Shown one piece after another: positions 6,390 through 10,989 of a stretch of DNA of 10,989 bases. Each line of letters begins with the position of its first letter. The stretch's first letter is position 1. Under the pieces are notes generated by a model. The model was not told the DNA's origin. It saw nothing but the letters and a program-made list of their open reading frames with translations, and did no database searches. The position numbers were made by a program, and so were the translations under genes. Source of the DNA: Deltaproteobacteria bacterium (GTDB taxonomy: Bacteria; UBA10199; JACPAL01; JACOUP01); assembly GCA_030649435.1 (NCBI GenBank), contig JAUSKE010000162.1, positions 1 through 10,989 on the forward strand, given 5' to 3'.

Positions 6390-7096
6390 TTATCGCTACT
6401 CGATAACTTCTGCCGGTAGTACTCCGCCTTATCCGGCATTTTCCATTCGCTATAAATTTGGGCGAGTCGTGCCGTGACCTCTCGACTATTGGCCCCTTTG
6501 TCGAGGGCTCGTTCGAGATATCGTGTCGCCTGTGAAAAATCGCCAAGCTGTTGCGAGAGCCGCCCCACCATCATAAGCGAGTGGGCATCCGATGGGCTAC
6601 CCTCCGCCTTCTTCTTATAAAGTTCGATGAGTCGGCTTCGGCGACCGTAATCCTCCGGGATCCCTTGCGAGGTCAGGTGCTCGATCTCTTCATCCAATGG
6701 CCCTTTACCGGCCGTGACTGGCGGTCTCACCACTGGTACGGCCTGTTTTTTGACCGAAACTGCCTTCGGGGTCTCAGGCTCCGGTTTCGGTTCCGGGGCT
6801 TTGGGTGAATCACCCTTGGGCGAATCGCCCTTGGCAAACTTTTCTTTCAAAAGTTCCAGTTCCTGGATCTTCTGCTGATTCTCCTCCAAGGCCTGATTCA
6901 CCTGCTTTAAAACTTCCGAGGTCTGGGTCGTCAGGTCGGCCAGTGAATGGCTGCTCTCTTCCAGTTTTTTCTGATAACTTGCGAGGAGTTTCTGAAAACC
7001 AGCATAGGCAAAGACCACAAGGCCGGCAATGAAGACCCCCAAGACAAAAGAGGTGACGACCGTGACGAAAGAGGAATGTGTTCGAGAGGAGGACAT
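6386..7096 (-). CDS. Membrane-anchored coiled-coil/TPR protein
   Basis: A 236-residue protein I cannot assign to a named family. One hydrophobic segment at about 11-32 should anchor it in the inner membrane with a short cytoplasmic N-terminus. It is followed by a charged heptad-like coiled coil (about 36-88), then a Pro/Lys/Glu-rich linker (about 90-130) holding a duplicated KGDSP unit. The C-terminal half (about 150-233) looks like two tetratricopeptide units: Leu-Met-Met-Val-Gly-Arg-Leu through Tyr-Leu-Glu-Arg-Ala-Leu at 173-198, then Ala-Arg-Leu-Ala-Gln-Ile-Tyr through Ala-Glu-Tyr-Tyr at 209-227. Such proteins commonly act as periplasmic scaffolds for envelope machines, but nothing here shows which one. 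The ATG at 7094-7096 has no strong ribosome site. Its stop overlaps the stop of the convergent reductase gene. Confidence 0.75.
   Translation of the reverse strand: MSSSRTHSSFVTVVTSFVLGVFIAGLVVFAYAGFQKLLASYQKKLEESSHSLADLTTQTSEVLKQVNQALEENQQKIQELELLKEKFAKGDSPKGDSPKAPEPKPEPETPKAVSVKKQAVPVVRPPVTAGKGPLDEEIEHLTSQGIPEDYGRRSRLIELYKKKAEGSPSDAHSLMMVGRLSQQLGDFSQATRYLERALDKGANSREVTARLAQIYSEWKMPDKAEYYRQKLSSSDN
6801..6830. repeat. Tandem 15-bp duplication, each unit palindromic
   Basis: Two adjacent 15-bp units, 6801-6815 and 6816-6830, differ at two positions. Each contains a 13-bp palindrome around a single base: GGGTGAATCACCC (6803-6815) and GGGCGAATCGCCC (6818-6830). The two differences are paired, so both palindromes stay intact. 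In the TPR gene they encode the repeated KGDSP unit of the linker. Confidence 0.6.
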
Positions 7097-7177
7097 CCTA
7101 GCCGCGTCTTAAGCCGCCGTGGGGGCCTTTGTCAATGTTGTTGAATTATGCAGCTCACCTTTGTAAAGAAATGGGGG

Positions 7178-8464
7178 ATGATAAAACGAAAACAGTCTGA
7201 AATGTTGTTTAGAGAAGCGGCCCAGCGGATGCCTGGTGGTGTCTCGAGTCCCGTTCGTGCTTTTAAGGGAGTCGGTGGCACGCCGCTCTTTATCAAAAAA
7301 GGGAAAGGACCTTACCTTTGGGATGCCGACGGCAACCAGTACATCGACTACATCGGTAGCTGGGGGCCAATGATCTTGGGGCACAGTCACCCGGCTATCC
7401 TGCAGGCAGTGAAAAAAGCTCTCAAATTAGGAACCAGTTTTGGGGCCCCAACAGAATCAGAGATCTTCCTCTCCCGTTTGGTACAAGAAGCGTTTCCCTC
7501 GATCGAAAAGATTCGTTTCGTCAACTCCGGAACAGAGGCGGTAATGGGAGCGGTACGAGTGGCACGGGCCTTCACACAGCGTAAAAAGATTATCAAGTTC
7601 GACGGCTGTTATCATGGTCATGCCGATTATTTGCTCGTGAAGGCCGGTTCCGGTGCGGCGACTCTTGGCATTCCTGATAGCGCCGGGGTCCCTGAAGAAT
7701 TTGTTCAGAACACCTTGGTTGCACGCTATAACGACACCGCGAGTGTTGAAGAGCTTTTCCAAAAAAACTCCGGAGAGATCGCTGCGATCATTGTCGAACC
7801 AATCGTCGGCAACATGGGAACAATCCTCCCCCGCCGGGACTTTCTCCTCAAGTTGAGGGAGATCGCTTCCAGGGAAAAAGCATTGCTGATCTTTGATGAA
7901 GTCATGACCGGTTTTCGGGTCGCGTTTGGCGGCGTTCAGGAACTGTACAACCTCAAACCAGACCTGACAACATTGGGAAAGATTATTGGCGGTGGCTTTC
8001 CAGTCGGTGCCTATGGTGGACGGCGGGAGATCATGCAACTCGTCGCGCCTGAAGGACCCGTCTACCAGGCCGGCACGTTGTCGGGAAACCCTATCGCGAT
8101 GGCGGCCGGGATCGCCACGCTGAACCAAATCAAGAAGTTAAAACCGTATGAGTCGCTCAGTCAAAAAACTCAAAAACTAACCCTTGGCCTCAAAGAAGCT
8201 GCGAATCGCCATGGCGTTACCGTTACGATCGAACGGGCCGGATCGATGTTCACCCTTTTCTTTACAGGAGAACCGGTGATCAATGCGGAGGTGGCCCGTC
8301 GGGCGGATACTCAAAAATTCGGTCGGTTTTTTCACGCGATGCTTGAGCGGGGAATCTACCTCCCCCCTTCCCAGTTCGAAGCGGCGTTTGTTTCTGTGGC
8401 CCACACGGAGAAAAACATCGCGCAGACGATTGCTGCGGCTGAAGAGGTCTTCAAGACGCTCTAG
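7178..8464 (+). CDS. hemL: Glutamate-1-semialdehyde 2,1-aminomutase
   Basis: A PLP enzyme that turns glutamate-1-semialdehyde into 5-aminolevulinate, the second step of the C5 route to heme. From ATG 7178 it is 428 residues, the usual length. Diagnostic blocks are PGGVSSPVRAF at 19-29, NSGTEAVMGAVRVAR at 116-130, DGCYHGHAD at 142-150, the FDEVMTGFR block at 239-247 and LGKIIGGGFPVGAYGG at 266-281 with the PLP lysine Lys268. An ATG ten codons upstream (7148) is in frame, but family alignment starts at IKRKQSEMLF, so I prefer 7178. A run of G abuts the ATG; no ideally spaced ribosome site is seen. Partner hemA is not in the window. The stop overlaps the convergent DUF507 gene by 4 bp. Confidence 0.95.
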   Translation: MIKRKQSEMLFREAAQRMPGGVSSPVRAFKGVGGTPLFIKKGKGPYLWDADGNQYIDYIGSWGPMILGHSHPAILQAVKKALKLGTSFGAPTESEIFLSRLVQEAFPSIEKIRFVNSGTEAVMGAVRVARAFTQRKKIIKFDGCYHGHADYLLVKAGSGAATLGIPDSAGVPEEFVQNTLVARYNDTASVEELFQKNSGEIAAIIVEPIVGNMGTILPRRDFLLKLREIASREKALLIFDEVMTGFRVAFGGVQELYNLKPDLTTLGKIIGGGFPVGAYGGRREIMQLVAPEGPVYQAGTLSGNPIAMAAGIATLNQIKKLKPYESLSQKTQKLTLGLKEAANRHGVTVTIERAGSMFTLFFTGEPVINAEVARRADTQKFGRFFHAMLERGIYLPPSQFEAAFVSVAHTEKNIAQTIAAAEEVFKTL

Positions 8465-8733
8465 AGACGCTTTTTGTTCATCTCTTCTTCAAAGTATTTC
8501 TTATAAAGGATCTCCCACTCGCGGCTCCCCTCGGCAATCCCCTTCTTCTGCGAAGAGATCTTCGCTCGAACTGTGCCGTCAATCTCCTCATCGAGGTGCA
8601 GGTAATCCATCAGGGTTTTTTTGATCTCCCGAAGCGCCTTGTCTTCATCCGGATAATCCAGAAGATCATCCTTGTAGAGGGCGTCGTGGATCAGGTGGGC
8701 TAAGTGCGTCAGTCTGTCTTCAGAAAAATGCAT
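8461..8733 (-). CDS. DUF507 family protein, second of a tandem pair
   Basis: A 90-residue, highly charged, probably all-helical cytoplasmic protein. The opening HFSEDRLTHLAHLIHDAL, a D/E-rich centre followed by EIKKTL, and a Lys-rich C-terminus match the DUF507 family as I know it, whose function is unknown. No membrane segment, metal site or catalytic motif is visible. Its ATG follows the TAA of the upstream paralogue after one base, with no separate ribosome site, so translation probably depends on reinitiation from that gene. Its TAG stop overlaps the end of hemL. Confidence 0.8.
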   Translation of the reverse strand: MHFSEDRLTHLAHLIHDALYKDDLLDYPDEDKALREIKKTLMDYLHLDEEIDGTVRAKISSQKKGIAEGSREWEILYKKYFEEEMNKKRL

Positions 8734-8734
8734 T

Positions 8735-9013
8735 TTAAAGGATGAAGTCTTTCTCTTTAGCGATCTGTTTTTTGATCATCAAAAACATTTTTTGCGGATC
8801 GACCTGACCGCGCTGGATCTCGGCCTGGTATTTTTCCAGATAACGCCGGGCCGCCTGATCGATCGCCTCTTCTTCCTCCAAATTTTTGAGGATCACCGCC
8901 TCGACCCGTGATTCTATTTTCTGTTCGGGAACTTTGAAAGTGGCATATTTGTCTTTCAACCGGCGTGTTATCAGGATGGACAAGCGGTTGATCTGTTCCT
9001 TGTTCATTTTCAT
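8735..9013 (-). CDS. DUF507 family protein, first of a tandem pair
   Basis: A 92-residue helical, charged protein. Its N-terminus (NKEQINRLSILITRRL) follows the same pattern as its neighbour, so the two look like diverged paralogues. The middle (EQKIESRVEAVILKNLEEEE, about 32-51) and the C-terminal lysine-rich helix also fit DUF507. The reading frame continues upstream to 9172, but that part overlaps aroF antisense and is unrelated to the family. The start at 9013 has GAGGG five bases upstream; a second ATG two codons in (9007) is an alternative. The role is unknown. Pairing suggests the two products may work as a heterodimer, which is inference only. Confidence 0.75.
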   Translation of the reverse strand: MKMNKEQINRLSILITRRLKDKYATFKVPEQKIESRVEAVILKNLEEEEAIDQAARRYLEKYQAEIQRGQVDPQKMFLMIKKQIAKEKDFIL

Positions 9014-9024
9014 GAGGGCCCTCA
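9013..9024. promoter_or_regulatory. 12-bp perfect palindrome at the DUF507 start
   Basis: TGAGGGCCCTCA is a perfect palindrome that covers the ribosome site and touches the first base of the DUF507 start codon, in the 67-bp gap shared with aroF. Close by are a plus-strand TTGACA (9045-9050), without a good -10, and an AAGGAGGA (9050-9057) that is not placed for any start codon. It could be an operator for the divergent pair; this is speculative. Confidence 0.25.
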
Positions 9025-9080
9025 GGTACCACGGGACAAACCGCTTGACAAGGAGGAACACCGGCGACACAAGAAGGCTT

Positions 9081-10100
9081 ATGATTATCGTGATGAAGAT
9101 GGGGGCCAGCAAGGACCAGCTGGAAACCGTCGTTAAAAAGGTTGAAGAACTCGGTTTCAAGCCGCATGTCATCCATGGGGAAGAACGAAAAGTAGTCGCC
9201 GCCGTCGGTCACGAAAAAAAGAAGACTGATCTTTACGACCTTCAACTCTACGATGGCGTTGAGGCGGTTGTCCCTATTTCAAAACCATACAAACTCGCCT
9301 CGAGCGAGGTCAAAAAAGGACGGACGGTCATCAAACTGCCCAACGGTGTCTCCATCGGTGGCAAGAAATTGTGCGTCATGGCGGGCCCCTGCTCGGTAGA
9401 GAGTGAAAAACAGATTCTGGAAACAGCCTGGGCAGTTAAAAAAGCCGGGGGCCATATGCTCCGCGGTGGCGCCTTCAAACCGCGAACCTCCCCCTATGAA
9501 TTCCAAGGCCTCGAAGAAGCCGGTCTCAAACTCTTGGCTAAGGCCCGTGAAGAAACAGGATTACCGGTCATCACCGAGGTGTTGAACCAAAGGGATGTCG
9601 AATTGGTTGAAAAATATGCCGACATCTTGCAAGTCGGCGCCCGTAATGTTCAAAATTTTTCCCTCTTGAAAGAACTGGGGCAATGCAAAAAACCTGTCTT
9701 CCTGAAGAGAGGGCTTTCCTCCACCATCAAGGAATGGCTCCTCTCCGCAGAATATATCATCACCAGTGGGAATCCAAACGTCATCCTCTGCGAAAGAGGG
9801 ATTCGTACCTTCGAAACAGCGACACGGAACACCCTCGACTTAAACGCCATTCCGGTTTTGAAAAAAGAAACCCATCTTCCTGTGATTGTCGATCCCTCCC
9901 ACGGAACAGGCTATTGGTCTTACGTCATCCCGATGGCGATGGCTGGCATCGCTGCCGGTGCCGATGGAGTCATGATCGAGGTTCACCCCAAACCGGAAGA
10001 GGCCCTTTCCGATGGCGGGCAATCACTGACATTCAGCCGGTTTGAAGAATTGATGGGCCGACTTCAAGCCTTGGCAACAGTGGTCGAACGGTCTTTGTAA
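9081..10100 (+). CDS. aroF: 3-deoxy-7-phosphoheptulonate (DAHP) synthase
   Basis: A 339-residue enzyme joining phosphoenolpyruvate and erythrose 4-phosphate, the first step of aromatic amino acid synthesis. Residues 1-70 form the ferredoxin-like regulatory domain typical of Thermotoga-type synthases (MIIVMKMGAS start, ELGFKPHVIHGEE). The barrel carries AGPCSVES at 101-108, RGGAFKPRTSP at 128-138, QVGARNVQN at 184-192 and DPSHGTG at 271-277. Metal ligands are Cys104, His274, Glu300 and Asp311, each two positions beyond the T. maritima ligands. Feedback control by Phe or Tyr through the N-terminal domain is known for that type. The frame is open upstream to 8886 but that stretch is unrelated; ATG 9081 has AAGAAGG three bases away and matches the family start. 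The stop overlaps atpZ by one base. The symbol follows common use for this type. Confidence 0.93.
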   Translation: MIIVMKMGASKDQLETVVKKVEELGFKPHVIHGEERKVVAAVGHEKKKTDLYDLQLYDGVEAVVPISKPYKLASSEVKKGRTVIKLPNGVSIGGKKLCVMAGPCSVESEKQILETAWAVKKAGGHMLRGGAFKPRTSPYEFQGLEEAGLKLLAKAREETGLPVITEVLNQRDVELVEKYADILQVGARNVQNFSLLKELGQCKKPVFLKRGLSSTIKEWLLSAEYIITSGNPNVILCERGIRTFETATRNTLDLNAIPVLKKETHLPVIVDPSHGTGYWSYVIPMAMAGIAAGADGVMIEVHPKPEEALSDGGQSLTFSRFEELMGRLQALATVVERSL

Positions 10101-10333
10101 TGACTCCCAAAAACGACAGCGGAGATCCTTTTTTAATCGCCTTCGGTGTCTACGGAGCGGTTGGTTTCCAACTCGCAATCTCCGTTATCGGTGGGCTTTT
10201 GATTGGATCAACCCTCGATAAAAAATGGGGGACTGATCCCTGGCTCACCCTCACCGGATTGATTCTCGGTTCCGTGGGTGGTTTTTACAACCTCATCCGT
10301 ATCCTCACATGGAAGAAGAATCGAAAGAGTTAG
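10100..10333 (+). CDS. atpZ: AtpZ/AtpI family protein, F0F1 ATP synthase-associated
   Basis: A 77-residue inner-membrane protein with two hydrophobic segments (about 12-37 and 46-68) joined by the short loop DKKWGTDPW and ending in a basic tail. The GxxxGxxLDxxxGTxPW pattern is typical of the AtpZ family (often listed as putative F0F1-ATPase subunit). Members head ATP synthase operons and have been linked to magnesium or calcium transport, and the related AtpI to c-ring assembly. The ATG overlaps the aroF stop (TAATG) with no ribosome site of its own, so it is probably coupled to aroF. The gene overlaps atpI by 25 bp, as expected in an ATP synthase cluster. Confidence 0.85.
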   Translation: MTPKNDSGDPFLIAFGVYGAVGFQLAISVIGGLLIGSTLDKKWGTDPWLTLTGLILGSVGGFYNLIRILTWKKNRKS

Positions 10334-10677
10334 GGCCATCACTCGGTCGTCTCCTGATCGGTGTCAGTGGGCTGATGATCCTCGGAAGCCTCTGGACCCG
10401 ATCGGCGGAAACCATTGGCAGCCTGACGATTGGGGTCACGGTTGGTTTGGCCAACTATTTTCTGATACGGCAGATCGTCCGCCGACTTTTAGGCCTCTCA
10501 ACGGCCGGAAAGGGGCGTCTGATCATCACTTTCGCCCTAAAGTTTCTTATTTTATTTGCGATAATCGGCTTGATTCTTTTAAAAACCGATGTTAGACCTC
10601 TCCCGCTTTTGGTGGGGCTCTCTAACATTGTGGTGGCAGTCCTTCTGATCGCTCTAAAGGATATTTTTCATGCATGA
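10309..10677 (+). CDS. atpI: ATP synthase subunit I (AtpI)
   Basis: A 122-residue protein with four predicted membrane spans (about 13-30, 35-53, 71-92 and 97-117) and little loop sequence, the layout of the AtpI family. AtpI assists assembly of the c-ring in the membrane sector. Sequence in this family is poorly conserved, so the call rests largely on topology and on its place between atpZ and atpB. The start at 10309 lies inside atpZ (25-bp overlap) and has no clear ribosome site, so it probably relies on coupling. Its last 8 bases overlap the start of atpB. Confidence 0.8.
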   Translation: MEEESKELGPSLGRLLIGVSGLMILGSLWTRSAETIGSLTIGVTVGLANYFLIRQIVRRLLGLSTAGKGRLIITFALKFLILFAIIGLILLKTDVRPLPLLVGLSNIVVAVLLIALKDIFHA

Positions 10678-10989
10678 CTTCAACTGGTTTTCCCTGATTT
10701 CGAACAGGGTCGACCATCACAACATTCATATCTTTTCATCGGCCATGGTGGTCCTGCTGATTGCCATTAGCAGCCTTGTCGCCTTTCGCAAATTACGAAA
10801 AGTAGAAGAACGGCTCGTGCCGGAGGGAAAGATGACCCTCCCAAACTTATATGAAGTGATCGTGGAAAATATCCTTTCCCTCATGGAAGGGATCATCGGC
10901 CACAACGCCCCGAAATATTTTCCTTTGATCGGTGCCCTTTTTATCTACATCCTTCTTTGTAACCTTCTCTCGGTGATCCCTGGTTTTCT
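10670..10989 (+). CDS. atpB: ATP synthase F0 subunit a, N-terminal fragment
   Basis: From ATG 10670 there are 106 codons before the right edge. The reading frame gives MHDFNWFSLI, a first membrane span at about 20-39, a cytoplasmic loop with NLYEVIVENILSLMEGIIG at about 59-77, and a second span at about 83-103 ending in NLLSVIPG. That last motif and the loop are characteristic of the a subunit, which forms the proton half-channels against the c-ring; the essential arginine lies beyond the window. AAAGGA nine bases upstream supports this start. A second ATG in another frame at 10674 gives a short unrelated peptide. Subunit c and the F1 genes should follow. Confidence 0.92.
   Translation, partial: MHDFNWFSLISNRVDHHNIHIFSSAMVVLLIAISSLVAFRKLRKVEERLVPEGKMTLPNLYEVIVENILSLMEGIIGHNAPKYFPLIGALFIYILLCNLLSVIPGF

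Noticed and set aside
1..7000. Excess of GGATCC sites (eight by eye, about three expected in 11 kb)
   Set aside because: Most fall on frequent codon pairs such as GGG-ATC-C or GGA-TCC; better explained by codon use than by a DNA signal.
7129..7169. Possible hemL promoter (TTGTCA or TTGAAT as -35)
   Set aside because: No -10 hexamer with more than half its bases matching lies at 16-18 bp spacing.
7457..8128. 223-residue open frame on the minus strand
   Set aside because: Antisense to the core of hemL, with low-complexity, domain-free sequence.
8886..9080. 65-residue N-terminal extension of aroF
   Set aside because: It overlaps the DUF507 gene antisense and shows no family similarity; the conserved DAHP synthase start is at 9081 with a ribosome site.
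9014..9172. Membrane-like N-terminal extension of the first DUF507 protein
   Set aside because: The hydrophobic stretch comes from antisense reading of the aroF start and upstream gap; the family begins at the MKMNKEQ start, which has a ribosome site.

Overview
The window is a very compact stretch of bacterial chromosome: 14 complete genes and two genes cut by the window edges, almost no intergenic DNA, and base composition near half GC by eye. I see no RNA genes, mobile elements, CRISPR arrays or phage genes. The mix suggests a free-living, Gram-negative-like bacterium. It has C5-pathway heme synthesis (HemL), a tandem pair of DUF507 proteins, an F-type ATP synthase operon that opens with AtpZ and AtpI, and a Thermotoga-type DAHP synthase with an N-terminal ferredoxin-like domain. 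DUF507 pairs are known from deltaproteobacterial, Nitrospirota and similar lineages, so I lean towards a deltaproteobacterial or Bdellovibrionota-like lineage, with low confidence.

Layout. (1) 1-1971: the start of a CstA-type peptide/pyruvate transporter on the minus strand. Its start lies 12 bp from a plus-strand pair made of a LOG-like (TIGR00725-type) nucleotide-binding protein and a patatin-like phospholipase. (2) 1966-5629: a five-gene minus-strand operon, in transcription order an SDR oxidoreductase with a replaced catalytic tyrosine, a QueC-like PP-loop enzyme, a QueD/PTPS-like enzyme, a class I glutamine amidotransferase and the adenine glycosylase MutY. Three of its four junctions overlap. 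(3) 5709-6389: a divergent SDR with the TGxxxRxG signature of FolM/PTR1 pteridine reductases. (4) 6386-7096, minus: a membrane-anchored coiled-coil/TPR protein. (5) 7178-8464: hemL. (6) 8461-9013, minus: two tandem DUF507 genes. (7) 9081-10989: aroF (DAHP synthase), then atpZ, atpI and the first 106 codons of atpB, all overlapping.

How the genes fit together. Region 2 and its divergent partner are the most thought-provoking part. QueC-like, QueD-like and pteridine-reductase-like enzymes all act on GTP-derived pterins or deazapurines, and an amidotransferase beside a PP-loop ATPase could supply it with ammonia. QueE, QueF and FolE are absent here, the QueC homologue departs from canonical substrate-site motifs, and the first SDR has lost the normal Ser-Tyr-Lys tyrosine. 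The set may therefore be a pterin or deazaguanine side pathway rather than plain queuosine synthesis. This is inference. The rest of the window is housekeeping metabolism.

Two small sequence oddities stand out: a 25-bp near-perfect palindrome carried in frame inside the C-terminal domain of mutY, and a tandem 15-bp palindromic duplication in the TPR gene. All three convergent gene pairs overlap at their stop codons, leaving no room for ordinary terminators.
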